Source of the DNA: Urechidicola croceus
GTDB taxonomy: Bacteria; Bacteroidota; Bacteroidia; Flavobacteriales; Flavobacteriaceae
Length of the DNA stretch: 64,000 nucleotides
NCBI GenBank assembly: GCA_905181865.1
Contig: CAJIZG010000001.1
Span: forward strand, 682,001 to 746,000
Direction of reading: 5' to 3'
The notes under the pieces were generated by a model, which saw only the letters and a list, made by a program, of their open reading frames with translations, was not told the origin of the DNA and did no database searches. The position numbers were made by a program, and so were the translations under genes. Positions within the stretch are counted from its first letter, which is position 1, and each line of letters begins with the position of its first letter. Below are positions 26,238-36,256 of this stretch, piece after piece.

Positions 26238-27587
26238 ATGAGTGATAATTTGTTTGATGGTTTTCCAGAAGTTTCCGAAAAACAGTGGAAGCAAAAACTT
26301 CAATATGAATTGAATGGAGCATCTTATAGTGACATAATGCTTACGCACTCCAGCGATGATATTATTGTAAAACCCTTTTACCATTTAGATTCTTACAAAC
26401 AAATACCTCATTCAAATAAAGAAATAATATATAACATTTGTCAAGCTGTTTTTATTGATCAATCTAACATTGCCAATAAAATTGCACTCACGGCTATAAC
26501 CAATGGAGCAGACAGTATTCTCTTCAAAGCCTCTAAACCATTCGATATTAATGCCGTATTAAAGAATATTAAAAATGATATTCAGTTGCATTTTGAACTT
26601 CAATTTTTATCCGAAAATTTCATTTCCGACCTACAACAACAGACAAGAAACTATAGAACTTTTTTAAATATCGATATTATTGGAAACCTTTGCAAAAATG
26701 GAAACTGGTACCATTCACTCCAAAAGGATATTAATATTTTTACTAGGCTGCATGTAAGTTCCTCACCAAGCGCAACTTTTTCAGGGGTTCATGCAGCTCT
26801 TTATCAAAACGCTGGTGCCACAATTGTTCAACAAGTCGCATTTGCTCTTGCTCATGCCAACGAATATTTAAATTTTAATTCAGATGTATTAAATTTAAAT
26901 GTACAATTTTCAATAGGTAGTAATTATTTCTTTGAAATAGCCAAATTAAGAGCATTTCGCTATTTGTGGAAACTCATAACCGATGACGCTAAAGTCAAAA
27001 GCGACTTACATATTATAGCAACACCGAGCAATCGAAACAAAACGTTGTACGATTTTAACACAAATTTGGTTCGTACTACTTCAGAATGCATGAGTGCTAT
27101 CGCTGGCGGTGCAGATACAATATGTAATATTTCGCACGACTCAATATTTCGAAAAAGAAATGAAACTGGAGAGCGACTCGCGAGAAATCAAAACCTTATT
27201 TTAAAATACGAAAGTAATTTTAATACCAGTAATCAAGCAGTAAATGGCAGTTACTACATTGAAGCACTCACCAAAGAAATTAGTACGAAGTCGCTAGAAC
27301 TATTTAAAGATATTGAGAAAAATGGTGGTTTCTTAGCTCAATTAACACAAGGTACTATTCAAAAAAGAATTCGAGATGCTGCACAAAAAGAACAGCAGTT
27401 ATTTGATTTAAAAAAAATAACGCTAACAGGAATAAACAAGCATCAAAATAGTAATGACGTCATAAAAGGAAAAATAGAAATTTATCCTTTTATGAAAACC
27501 GACCCTCGAAAAACTTTAATTCAACCAATCATACCAAAAAGATTAGCAGAAAAATTGGAACAACAACGATTGAAAAATGAAACGTAG
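26238..27587 (+). CDS. mutA: Methylmalonyl-CoA mutase small subunit
   Basis: The small, non-catalytic subunit of the B12-dependent mutase, about 449 residues. It starts MSDNLFDGFPEVSEKQWKQK; the ATG at 26238 is preferred over the TTG at 26229. It keeps the TIM-barrel part (VHAALYQNAGATIVQQVAFALA; CMSAIAGGADTICN; NQAVNGSYYIEALT) and, as is common in Bacteroidota, ends without a B12-binding domain. It overlaps mutB by 11 bases, indicating coupled translation of the heterodimer. Confidence 0.93.
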   Translation: MSDNLFDGFPEVSEKQWKQKLQYELNGASYSDIMLTHSSDDIIVKPFYHLDSYKQIPHSNKEIIYNICQAVFIDQSNIANKIALTAITNGADSILFKASKPFDINAVLKNIKNDIQLHFELQFLSENFISDLQQQTRNYRTFLNIDIIGNLCKNGNWYHSLQKDINIFTRLHVSSSPSATFSGVHAALYQNAGATIVQQVAFALAHANEYLNFNSDVLNLNVQFSIGSNYFFEIAKLRAFRYLWKLITDDAKVKSDLHIIATPSNRNKTLYDFNTNLVRTTSECMSAIAGGADTICNISHDSIFRKRNETGERLARNQNLILKYESNFNTSNQAVNGSYYIEALTKEISTKSLELFKDIEKNGGFLAQLTQGTIQKRIRDAAQKEQQLFDLKKITLTGINKHQNSNDVIKGKIEIYPFMKTDPRKTLIQPIIPKRLAEKLEQQRLKNET

Positions 27588-29646
27588 AAGTGTACAACAT
27601 CTAAAATTAGATTTTCAAGGTTCGAAGGAAAGAGAAATGCACTTTGAACATGAAAATTTTGCAGCAGGTATCTCTCCATTTCTTAGAGGCCCCTATTCTT
27701 CTATGTACGTTCAAAAACCTTGGACTATTAGACAATATGCTGGATTTTCTACTGCTGAAGAAAGTAATGACTTCTATCTAAAAAATCTAAAAGCGGGTCA
27801 AAAAGGATTATCAGTTGCCTTTGATTTGGCCACACATAGAGGATATGATTCCGATCACGAACGAGTTCAAGGAGACGTAGGAAAAGCGGGTGTTGCTATT
27901 GATTCAGTTGAAGATATGACATTACTTTTTGAGAATATTCCTCTCGATAAAATATCAGTTTCTATGACCATGAATGGTGCTGTTTTACCCATTATGGCCT
28001 TTTATATACTTGCTGCGGAAGAGCAAGGCGTCAACCTTCAAGACCTTTCTGGAACTATCCAAAATGATATTTTAAAGGAGTTTATGGTAAGAAACACGTA
28101 TATCTATCCTCCAACAAAATCTATGAAAATCGTTTCAGATATTATTGAGTACACCACTAAAAAAATGCCAAAATATAATAGTATATCTATTTCTGGCTAT
28201 CATATGCATGAGGCAGGAGCCACTCCAGAAATTGAATTAGCCTATACGCTCGCAGATGGATTAGAATATATAAGAACAGGGCTTAGGGCCGGGCTAAATA
28301 TTGACGACTTTGCTCCTCGCCTTTCTTTTTTCTGGGGTATTGGAATGGATCATTATAAAGAAATTGCCAAATTAAGAGCTGCACGCATTTTATGGTCCAA
28401 AATTGTAAAGCAATTCAATCCGAAAAATTCAAATTCATTGAGATTAAGAACACATTGTCAGACAAGTGGTTGGAGTCTAACGGCTCAAGCCCCCTTTAAT
28501 AATGTTGCCAGAACAACTATTGAAGCCATGTCTGCGATTTTTGGTGGCACTCAAAGTTTACACACAAATGCGTTGGATGAGGCTTTGTCCTTACCTACAG
28601 ATTTTTCTGCAAGAATAGCGCGCAATACACAAATATATTTGCAAGATGAAACGCAGATTACGAATACAGTAGATCCATGGGCAGGAAGTTACCACGTAGA
28701 GACCTTAACCGAGGATATGGCAAAAAATGCTTGGAAATTGATTCAAGAAATTGAAAATTTAGGCGGAATGACGAAGGCGCTAGAAATGGGGATTCCAAAA
28801 TTAAAAATTGAAGAAGCCGCATTAAAAAAGCAAGCTAGAATTGACGGTAATCAAGATTTAATAATTGGAATGAACGCTTTTAAACAAAAAAATACTCGTG
28901 GAATAGATTCTTTGGAGGTTGATAACAGTTTTGTTAGAAAAACACAAATCGAAAGATTACAAAAACTGAAAAAATATCGCAATAAACAACGCGTTCAACA
29001 ATCTTTATTAGAACTAACTAATTGTGCGATTTCTGGCAAAGGAAACTTATTGGAATTTGCCATAAATGCGGGAAGACATCAAGCAACCTTAGGAGAAATA
29101 TCCCTAGCTTTAGAAAAAAAATTCGATAGATATGAAGCGATTCCAAACGTTCTAAAAGGAATCTATCACAAAGAAATTAGTGATGACCCAAACTATCAAT
29201 CTGCCTCAGCATTGGTAACTGAATATAGAAATTCACAAGGAGAACCTCCAAAAATATTTCTTTCAAAATTAGGACAAGATGGACATGATCGTGGGCTCAA
29301 AATTATAGCTTCCAGCTTTGCGGATCTTGGATTTGAAGTACACCTTGGTACCTTATTTAAAACTCCGAAAGAAGTTGTACAAGAATCCCTTCAAAAAAAC
29401 GTTGCTCTGATAGGATTATCTTCTTTGGCTGCTGGACATAAAACGCTAATCCCTGAAATAATTAAGGAACTTAAGCTTTTTAATCGTGAAGATATTCTTA
29501 TTATTGTAGGAGGAATACTGCCTCGTAAAGATCAATTAATCCTATTAGAAATAGGGGTTTCGTGCATTTTTGGTCCAGGAACCAAAATTTCGCAAGCTGC
29601 TAAAGAAATTTTATTGAAATTAATTCAAAAAAAAGATCGACTATAA
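27577..29646 (+). CDS. mutB: Methylmalonyl-CoA mutase large (catalytic) subunit
   Basis: A 689-residue adenosylcobalamin enzyme interconverting succinyl-CoA and methylmalonyl-CoA. The substrate barrel has RGPYSSMYVQKPWTIRQYAG, SVSMTMNGAVLPIMAFY and SGYHMHEAGATPEIELAYTL. The C-terminal B12 domain carries the base-off ligand motif KLGQDGHDRGLKI (DxHxxG) and GLSSLAAGHKTLIP. Length is normal. It forms a two-gene unit with mutA and ends at a hairpin. Confidence 0.97.
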   Translation: MKRRSVQHLKLDFQGSKEREMHFEHENFAAGISPFLRGPYSSMYVQKPWTIRQYAGFSTAEESNDFYLKNLKAGQKGLSVAFDLATHRGYDSDHERVQGDVGKAGVAIDSVEDMTLLFENIPLDKISVSMTMNGAVLPIMAFYILAAEEQGVNLQDLSGTIQNDILKEFMVRNTYIYPPTKSMKIVSDIIEYTTKKMPKYNSISISGYHMHEAGATPEIELAYTLADGLEYIRTGLRAGLNIDDFAPRLSFFWGIGMDHYKEIAKLRAARILWSKIVKQFNPKNSNSLRLRTHCQTSGWSLTAQAPFNNVARTTIEAMSAIFGGTQSLHTNALDEALSLPTDFSARIARNTQIYLQDETQITNTVDPWAGSYHVETLTEDMAKNAWKLIQEIENLGGMTKALEMGIPKLKIEEAALKKQARIDGNQDLIIGMNAFKQKNTRGIDSLEVDNSFVRKTQIERLQKLKKYRNKQRVQQSLLELTNCAISGKGNLLEFAINAGRHQATLGEISLALEKKFDRYEAIPNVLKGIYHKEISDDPNYQSASALVTEYRNSQGEPPKIFLSKLGQDGHDRGLKIIASSFADLGFEVHLGTLFKTPKEVVQESLQKNVALIGLSSLAAGHKTLIPEIIKELKLFNREDILIIVGGILPRKDQLILLEIGVSCIFGPGTKISQAAKEILLKLIQKKDRL

Positions 29647-29667
29647 ATTAATAGTCGACCTTATTTT
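29634..29667. terminator. Bidirectional terminator between mutB and CBM48 gene
   Basis: GATCGACTAT-AAATTA-ATAGTCGACC forms a near-perfect stem overlapping the mutB stop codon, followed on plus by TTATTTTATT. The convergent gene ends at 29669. Confidence 0.7.
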
Positions 29668-29668
29668 A

Positions 29669-29965
29669 TTAAACGTTTAACACGCCGTTGTCTGATGATG
29701 CATAATCATTCCATTTGAAAGCATCAGCTTGTTCATCGTTGAAATAAACGCCATCTGCCAAGTATTTAAACTCGTACGATTCATCAACTGCTAAATCAAC
29801 TGTAGTTTTAAATTTTCCGTTTTTAAATTTTTTCAAAGGAGTTGCCGCTGTATTCCAATTGTTAAAGTCTCCCACTGCAACAACAGTTTCCGCTTCAACA
29901 CCTTCCAATTCAAAAGTTACTTTACAAACTGGTTTTGATTTTAAAAATTTTTTAGAAATTGCCAT
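29669..29965 (-). CDS. Isoamylase early-set (CBM48-like) single-domain protein
   Basis: A 98-residue stand-alone early-set Ig-like domain: KVTFELEGVEAETVVAVGDF, NNWN, then ESYEFKYLADGVYFNDEQAD. This fold is the glycogen/starch-binding or N-terminal domain of branching enzymes and AMPK beta subunits. Here no catalytic domain is attached, so a carbohydrate-binding or regulatory role is only inferred. No signal peptide, so cytoplasmic. Confidence 0.8.
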   Translation of the reverse strand: MAISKKFLKSKPVCKVTFELEGVEAETVVAVGDFNNWNTAATPLKKFKNGKFKTTVDLAVDESYEFKYLADGVYFNDEQADAFKWNDYASSDNGVLNV

Positions 29966-30083
29966 AATTTACAAGTTTTGTGGTACTAATTTTAACTGTA
30001 AAATTACTAGGTAACTTCTATAAAAAACCGTAGCATATTAGTAAATTTATATGCTATATTAACCTTAAACCCAGATCCAACTC

Positions 30084-31100
30084 TTATTTTAAGATAATTT
30101 CTATTTTCTCAAGTTCCTCTGTTGAAAACTCAAGAACTTCCAATGCTTTAATATTATCTAATAACTGAGATGTCTTACTCACACCCACCAAAACAGTCGT
30201 GATTTCTGGATTTCTTAGCAACCAAACAATGGCCATTTGCGCCAAACTTTGCCCCCTATTTTGTGCTATTTCATTAAGAAGGCGAACTTTACCCAATACT
30301 TTTGGTGTTATCTGAGCTGCTTTTAAATATCTATCATCTTTAACTGCTCGAGAATCCTCTGGTAGTCCATTTAAATATTTGTTTGTCAGCACTCCCTGTT
30401 GTAAGGGTGAAAAAGCTATCGAACCAATTCCTTCAGAACCCAAAACACTTAGTAAACCATCTTCTACCCATCTATCAAACATATTATATCTAGGTTGATG
30501 AATTAAGCAAGGTGTACCCAAGTCTTTTAAAATATTAGCCGCCTTCGCCGTATCTTCAGCATTGTACTGCGAGATTCCAACGTATAATGCCTTTCCTTGT
30601 CTTACCAAATGATCCAGTGCTCCCATTGTTTCTTCCAACGGTGTATCCGGATCTGGCCTGTGATGGTAAAATATATCGACATAATCTAAACCCATTCTTT
30701 TCAAACTTTGATCACAACTAGCGATTAAATATTTTCTAGAGCCAAAATTACCGTAAGGACCATTCCACATATCCCAACCTGCCTTCGAAGAAATAATTAA
30801 TTCATCTCTGTAGGATTTCAAATCCCTATTAAATATCTCACCAAAAGTTTCTTCTGACGCACCATAAGGTGGACCGTAATTATTTGCCAAATCAAAATGA
30901 GTAATTCCATTATCGAAAGCCGTTCTAACAATTTCACTTGCAGTATTAAAATTATCAGATCGCCCAAAATTATGCCATAAGCCCAAGGAAATCAAAGGTA
31001 ACATAATACCACTCTTACCACATCTTCTATATTTCATCGTATCATATCTATCGGGTGCTGCCACATAGTTTGGCAACCTCATGTTGACACTTACATTCAT
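30084..31100 (-). CDS. Aldo/keto reductase, L-glyceraldehyde-3-phosphate reductase type
   Basis: A 338-residue NADPH-dependent TIM-barrel oxidoreductase. It shows MKYRRCGKSGIMLPLISLGLW, HFDLANNYGPPYG with the catalytic Asp/Tyr, KAGWDMWNGPYGNFGSRKYL, and a DIFYHHRPDPDTPLEE segment typical of the YghZ/Gpr subgroup that reduces L-glyceraldehyde 3-phosphate and methylglyoxal. The N-terminal extension before MKYRR is short and plausible. A TAACTTTG -7 element lies at 31130-31137 on minus. Confidence 0.9.
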   Translation of the reverse strand: MNVSVNMRLPNYVAAPDRYDTMKYRRCGKSGIMLPLISLGLWHNFGRSDNFNTASEIVRTAFDNGITHFDLANNYGPPYGASEETFGEIFNRDLKSYRDELIISSKAGWDMWNGPYGNFGSRKYLIASCDQSLKRMGLDYVDIFYHHRPDPDTPLEETMGALDHLVRQGKALYVGISQYNAEDTAKAANILKDLGTPCLIHQPRYNMFDRWVEDGLLSVLGSEGIGSIAFSPLQQGVLTNKYLNGLPEDSRAVKDDRYLKAAQITPKVLGKVRLLNEIAQNRGQSLAQMAIVWLLRNPEITTVLVGVSKTSQLLDNIKALEVLEFSTEELEKIEIILK

Positions 31101-31188
31101 ATATTTTTATTTAATTTGAATTATTTTATCAAAGTTACTTTATTCTTTATGATATAAAATGGAAATCTCTAAAAAGGTAAAGAGGCTA

Positions 31189-31677
31189 TTAATAGTACAA
31201 TCCGTTTTCAACAATAGTCTGAACTGCCTTTTTTTCATGCGCCACTCTATTGTTAAATTCCTCTAAAGGCAAGGAACTCTTTACACTGATAAATTTTATG
31301 TTATATCCTTTTAAAACTTCCTTAAAAATTAACTTAACTCTTTCTAAATGAAAATCAGAGCTAAGAACTAAGAGTTCAAATTCATTTATAACCCCGAAAA
31401 ACTCTTTAATTTTAAACGCATCCTCAACCGTATGTCCCGATAAAAGAGGCCTAAATATTACCTCTTCTGAGATCCCCTTTTCTTTTAAATATTCAATAGC
31501 ATAATGCGCATGAGATTTTGTAGTAGTATTAAAATGTTTTCCAAAACCGCCAGTACAGGCAATAACATAACTATCAGAAAAAATATCCAAACATTTATTT
31601 AACCGATCCTTTGCGATCCTTCCCAGTTCTCCACTCGGTGAGTTTTCAGAACCCAACACAACTATTACTTTTTGCAT
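31189..31677 (-). CDS. YdcF/SanA-family (DUF218) protein
   Basis: A 162-residue DUF218 protein: VIVVLGSENSPSGELGRIAKDRL, TGGFGKH, EEVIFRPLLSGHTVEDA, then LLVLSSDFHLERVKLIF. Family members have a Rossmann-like fold, and some bind AdoMet or affect envelope polysaccharides. This one lacks a membrane anchor, so it would be cytoplasmic. Function is unknown. Confidence 0.8.
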   Translation of the reverse strand: MQKVIVVLGSENSPSGELGRIAKDRLNKCLDIFSDSYVIACTGGFGKHFNTTTKSHAHYAIEYLKEKGISEEVIFRPLLSGHTVEDAFKIKEFFGVINEFELLVLSSDFHLERVKLIFKEVLKGYNIKFISVKSSLPLEEFNNRVAHEKKAVQTIVENGLYY

Positions 31678-31780
31678 TTATATGTAATTCATTTAGAGAT
31701 AAAAAGAACAAATAATTGCACTTTCTTTGAGATTTTTGGTTGTTTTTTTATCAAAAATAAAGATAATTATTACAATAGTC

Positions 31781-31800
31781 AAGAAGAAGAAGAAGAAGAA
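31781..31800. repeat. (AAG)6 trinucleotide repeat
   Basis: Six perfect AAG units lie 150 bp upstream of the CcsBA start, in a non-coding AT-rich stretch. The minus-strand ORF 31693-31893 across it is a shadow. Confidence 0.8.
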
Positions 31801-31949
31801 TAGTATCAAAAATAGAACCTTATTAAGGAAAACTAACGAGCCTAAATAATTTTTATATTTAACATTATATATCGTAATTATTAACAAATTCAAAAAGGTT
31901 TTAAGGTCAATTATCCGTATTTTTGTGAAAACTTTTCGACACTTTCAAA

Positions 31950-34900
31950 ATGAATAAATTATTATCGCTTTTATATTCAACCAGACTTACGGGAATTTTA
32001 TTTTTATCATTCGCCGCATCTATGGGGATTGCAACTTTTATAGAAAATGATTACGGTACCCAAACTGCAAAGGCTCTCGTTTATAATGCCTGGTGGTTTG
32101 AGGCTATTATGGTCTTTTTTATGATCAATTTTTTTGGTAATATTTTCAAATATCGTTTATACAAAAAAGAAAAGTGGCCTGTTTTATTTTTCCACCTAGC
32201 CTTTGTGTTTATTATTATTGGCGCAGGAATTACAAGATACGTCAGCTTCGAAGGGATTATGCCAATCATTGAGGGAGAATCTAACAACATCATGTATTCT
32301 GAGGCTATTTACTTTGAAGTAACAACTCATGACAATGAGCAACAACGGATATCAGATCCAAAAAAAGTTTTATTATCTGCCAAAGGAAGTCCAAACTTTA
32401 TCTTTAAGGGAGATTTTAAGGATCAAGACTTTGAATTTGACCTCGTAGAATATATTCCGAACGCCAAAGAGGTGTTTGATGAAAACGAAAATGGAACTGA
32501 ATATTTGCATTTTGTAGAATCAACTTCAGGTTCGAGACATGATCATTATATAAAAAAAGGTACCAGTGAATTAATCCATAATGTATTGGTTGGTTTTGAC
32601 AATGTAGCCAATAATTCTATAGACGTTATAAGTAGTAATGGCGAATTAAAATTAAAATCGGCTTATGATGGAACTTACCTCAGAATGGCTGATCAATTCA
32701 ACGGAACTATTAAAAAAGATTCTGTTCAAGAATTAACATTTTTAGCACTGCACCAATTGGCAGGTTTAAGTTTTGTAATTCCAACCCCTGGGGTTAAAGG
32801 CACTTATAAAACAGTAAAAGGTGTCCGCGAAGAAAACCCATTAGATCGATTGGTTTTTGATGTTACCGTGGGTGATGAGACAAAGCAGGTAATCATTAAT
32901 GGCGGTCAATACAATATTGAAAACCCTACAAAAATTAAGGTTGGTGGGTTAAACTTTCGCGTGAGTTATGGATCAAAAGAGATTACAATTCCCTTTCATA
33001 TAAAATTGCGTGATTTTCAATTGGAAAATTATCCTGGATCTGAAAATCCAATGTCCTACGCTAGTGAAGTAACTGTAATTGATCCCAAAGAAACCTATGA
33101 TTTCAGAATTTATATGAATCACATATTATATCATGGTGGTTATAAATTCTTTCAATCTAGTTACAATATAACTCCAGATTATGAAGAAACACGCCTTTCG
33201 GTAAATTATGATTTCTGGGGTACTACAATCACCTATATTGGATATACTATGCTATTTATAGGACTTCTCCTCATATTATTTGTTAGAAACACGCGTTTTG
33301 ATGCCTTAAGAAAAAATTTAGAGAAAATTAAAAATAAAAAAGCAGCCCTCAGTGTTGCGCTATTACTGAGTTGTACTATTGGTTTTTCTCAGCATAATTT
33401 ACATGAATTAAATGAAACGCAAATCGATTCTATCCTACAGGCCGATGCTGTTAGCATAGAACATGCGGATAAGTTCAGTAAAATAATTATTCAAGATGCT
33501 GGAGGTCGAATGAAACCTGTTCATACTTTCTCTTCTCAATTACTGAGAAAAGTAAGTAAGGGTGATAGTTTTATGGGATTGAATTCAAGTCAGGCTCTAA
33601 TTTCAATGCTACAAAACCCTCGCTTATGGTTTAATACCCCAATCATTTATATCAAAAAGGACAATACCAAATTGCGCGATATCATTGGAATTCCACATGA
33701 TCAAAAATACGCACGTTTATCTGATTTTTTTACAACAGACAAGGGGGATTATAAAATTGGTGATATTCAAGAAAAAGCCTTTAAAAAGAAAAAGAAAAAT
33801 AAATTTGAGCAGAGTGTACTTAGCGTTGGAATGCGCGTAAACCTGCTATATGATGGTATTTTTGGAAATCTATTAGCAATGTTTCCAAGACCTAATGACC
33901 CTACAAATAAATGGGTTTCACAAAATCAATTGGCTACAGTAAAATATGCAGGAGTAGATTCTGTATTTGTAAAGCAAATTTTACCGGCATACCTTCAGAC
34001 GCTAGCAGAAGCTAAACAAAAAAACGACTATACCAAGGCTGATGAAATTTTAGTTGGGATTCAAAAATTTCAACAAAAATTTGGATCAGAAGTATATCCA
34101 GCTCAAAAGAAAATAGACTTAGAGGTATTCTATAATAAAAATGATATTTTCAAAAACTTATTTTGGCAGTATATGCTGGGGGGTGTTTTACTTTTTATTT
34201 TAATCATTGTAAATATTTTCAATGATTCTAAACCAATTAAAGTTCTTGTTAAGATTAGTACATATATTATTGCGGGGCTCTTTATATACCATACCGTTGG
34301 TCTAGGAATACGTTGGTATATTTCTGGACACGTACCATGGAGTAATGGCTATGAATCTATGATTTATATTGCTTGGGCAACGATGCTCTTCGGGTTAATC
34401 TTTGGAAGAAAATCTACTTTAACAGTTGCGGCTACAGCTTTCGTAACTTCTATGATTTTGATGTTTGCACATATGAACTGGATGGATCCAGAAATAGCAA
34501 ATTTAGTACCCGTACTCGATTCTTACTGGGTAATGATTCACGTATCCATTATTGTAGCCAGTTATGGTCCCTTTACTCTTAGTATGATATTAGGATTGAT
34601 TGCTTTATTTCTGATAGTCATTACTACAAAGAAAAACAAGAAAAAAATTAAACTAATCGTAAATGAAATAACCACGATAAGTGAAATGTCTATGACCCTA
34701 GGGCTCATATTACTTTCCATCGGAAACTTTTTAGGTGCGATTTGGGCCAACGAGAGTTGGGGACGTTATTGGGGTTGGGATCCAAAGGAAACTTGGGCCT
34801 TAATAAGTATCATGATATATGCTTTTGTATTACATACCCGTTTAATTCCTGGTTTAAGAGGACGTTATGTCTTTAACCTATTAGGCGTATTTTCTTTTAC

Positions 34901-35066
34901 TTCTATATTAATGACATATTTAGGGGTGAATCACTTATTATCAGGCTTGCACTCCTACGCCCAAGGTGAATCTGCAGAAGTACCTATTCAAATATGGTCG
35001 TGGCTTCTTTTTTCTGCAGTACTGAGTGTCGCAGCATTCTTTAAATACAAAAAACATTATAAATAA
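31950..35066 (+). CDS. ccsBA: Fused cytochrome c biogenesis protein CcsBA (ResBC)
   Basis: A 1038-residue System II cytochrome c synthase. The N-terminal half is ResB/CcsB (MNKLLSLLYSTRLTGILFLS, membrane helices, then a periplasmic domain). The C-terminal half is CcsA with multiple helices, HVPWSNGYESMIY, and the haem-handling WWD motif (WGRYWGWDPKETWALI). It moves haem out and attaches it to CxxCH apocytochromes. His residues in GVNHLLSGLHSY are likely haem ligands. A TATTTTTG -7 element lies at 31918-31925, close to the start. Confidence 0.95.
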   Translation: MNKLLSLLYSTRLTGILFLSFAASMGIATFIENDYGTQTAKALVYNAWWFEAIMVFFMINFFGNIFKYRLYKKEKWPVLFFHLAFVFIIIGAGITRYVSFEGIMPIIEGESNNIMYSEAIYFEVTTHDNEQQRISDPKKVLLSAKGSPNFIFKGDFKDQDFEFDLVEYIPNAKEVFDENENGTEYLHFVESTSGSRHDHYIKKGTSELIHNVLVGFDNVANNSIDVISSNGELKLKSAYDGTYLRMADQFNGTIKKDSVQELTFLALHQLAGLSFVIPTPGVKGTYKTVKGVREENPLDRLVFDVTVGDETKQVIINGGQYNIENPTKIKVGGLNFRVSYGSKEITIPFHIKLRDFQLENYPGSENPMSYASEVTVIDPKETYDFRIYMNHILYHGGYKFFQSSYNITPDYEETRLSVNYDFWGTTITYIGYTMLFIGLLLILFVRNTRFDALRKNLEKIKNKKAALSVALLLSCTIGFSQHNLHELNETQIDSILQADAVSIEHADKFSKIIIQDAGGRMKPVHTFSSQLLRKVSKGDSFMGLNSSQALISMLQNPRLWFNTPIIYIKKDNTKLRDIIGIPHDQKYARLSDFFTTDKGDYKIGDIQEKAFKKKKKNKFEQSVLSVGMRVNLLYDGIFGNLLAMFPRPNDPTNKWVSQNQLATVKYAGVDSVFVKQILPAYLQTLAEAKQKNDYTKADEILVGIQKFQQKFGSEVYPAQKKIDLEVFYNKNDIFKNLFWQYMLGGVLLFILIIVNIFNDSKPIKVLVKISTYIIAGLFIYHTVGLGIRWYISGHVPWSNGYESMIYIAWATMLFGLIFGRKSTLTVAATAFVTSMILMFAHMNWMDPEIANLVPVLDSYWVMIHVSIIVASYGPFTLSMILGLIALFLIVITTKKNKKKIKLIVNEITTISEMSMTLGLILLSIGNFLGAIWANESWGRYWGWDPKETWALISIMIYAFVLHTRLIPGLRGRYVFNLLGVFSFTSILMTYLGVNHLLSGLHSYAQGESAEVPIQIWSWLLFSAVLSVAAFFKYKKHYK

Positions 35067-35107
35067 TAGTTGCATTTAAGTACATTTGCAAATTCTAAAA
35101 ATTAATT

Positions 35108-35662
35108 ATGTTTAATAAATATATCAAATTAGTTATCGCAATAGGAATCGTTGTTTGGGCCATTTTTCAATTTGTTGATAGCAATATTATGAACGGGATT
35201 TCACTTGTTCTTTTAAGTGGAATTTTTGTTCTGTTCTATTTTAAAAATGAATTTATTCTATTGGCTTTTTTACAATTACGTAAACAAAACTTTGAAGGGT
35301 GTAAAAAATGGTTGAGATATATAAAAAATCCGAGTTCTGCACTGATAACAAAACAAGAAGGTTATTACAACTTTCTACAAGGAATTCTCGTTTCTCAAAC
35401 GAATCTAACACAAGCAGAGAAGTTTTTTAAAAAAGCCTTGAGTCTTGGTTTATCCATGAGTCATGATATCGCTATGGCTAAGTTACAATTAGCTGGAATT
35501 GCCATGTCTAAGAATCGTAAAAATGAGGCTGTTGCACTGATGGCAGAAGCTAAAAAATTAGACAAACAAGGCATGTTAAAAGATCAGATTAAAATGATGA
35601 AAGATCAAATGAAAAAGGCTCCGGGAATGAATCATCATCAAATGAGAGGTCGCACAAGATAA
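35108..35662 (+). CDS. Two-helix membrane protein with TPR-like tail
   Basis: A 184-residue protein with two N-terminal membrane helices (LVIAIGIVVWAIFQFV; GISLVLLSGIFVLFYF). These are followed by helix pairs resembling TPRs (YYNFLQGILVSQTNLTQAEK; DIAMAKLQLAGIAMSKNRKN) and a basic, Met/His-rich tail. I recall similar proteins in flavobacteria, some annotated DUF2892, but no function. It follows ccsBA by 41 bp and may be co-transcribed. Confidence 0.6.
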   Translation: MFNKYIKLVIAIGIVVWAIFQFVDSNIMNGISLVLLSGIFVLFYFKNEFILLAFLQLRKQNFEGCKKWLRYIKNPSSALITKQEGYYNFLQGILVSQTNLTQAEKFFKKALSLGLSMSHDIAMAKLQLAGIAMSKNRKNEAVALMAEAKKLDKQGMLKDQIKMMKDQMKKAPGMNHHQMRGRTR

Positions 35663-35757
35663 TAAGAATTTACTCCTATAATTTTCGAAACTCTCGATAT
35701 ATAAGCAGCGATGGTTTTTTTATGCCTTTAAACAAAATTATCCCATGATCAAAATAA

Positions 35758-35796
35758 GTGAGGATTTACCTTACTTATTGTATGGTAAATCCTCAC
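35758..35796. other. 13-bp perfect inverted repeat (hairpin)
   Basis: GTGAGGATTTACC and GGTAAATCCTCAC flank a 13-nt loop. The 5' flank AATAAGT can instead pair with ACTTATT inside the loop, so two exclusive folds exist. There is no U-tract. First of three hairpins in the 594-bp gene-free gap 35663-36256. Confidence 0.6.
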
Positions 35797-35817
35797 CTAT
35801 TTACTTAAAACCCATTC

Positions 35818-35898
35818 TATATTTGTAGTCAGTTCTTAATGACTTCGAATATTATATGTAACTAGGAGGTTACTGATTATCCTATAATATTCGTTTTT
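35818..35898 (+). ncRNA. Candidate small RNA with promoter and terminator
   Basis: An exact -7 element TATATTTG (35818-35825) is followed by a compound hairpin: outer stem CGAATATTATA/TATAATATTCG, inner stem GTAAC/GTTAC with loop TAGGAG, then TTTTT. The predicted transcript would be about 70 nt from near 35831 to 35898. No good -33 box is present. Confidence 0.4.
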
Positions 35899-35947
35899 GG
35901 GGAATTTGCCTATGAAAAAAATGTTTCAAAAACTACTGTAATGCACT

Positions 35948-35972
35948 AGGGTTGCTATCCAACAACCCTTTT
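35948..35972 (+). terminator. Hairpin with short T-run
   Basis: AGGGTTG-CTATCCAA-CAACCCT, a perfect 7-bp stem, followed by TTTG. The remaining gap to 36256 shows no gene. Confidence 0.4.
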
Positions 35973-36256
35973 GCCTTACAAGTATTCTTCCGCTTCTTGA
36001 AGAACAAATACATTAAAACACTACTATATTTGCTGCGATTCTAAAGGAACTAACATTTGATTTAATTTTCTTGCAGAATTATGTGAAAAGAACTCAACAA
36101 GCTATAAGTTTTACTTGTCTCTTTTTAATTTATTATGGCAAAAATAATTCCTACAACACAGAATATAGTAATTAAATACTGACACACATCAATAAAGTAA
36201 GGTCTCTACTTTTAAAAATTTCTTTTCACTTTTAGTGGTGATTTGTAAACCGATTA

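Noticed and set aside
31693-31893. Minus ORF with poly-Phe run
   Set aside because: Created by the AAG repeat and AT-rich DNA; no plausible protein.
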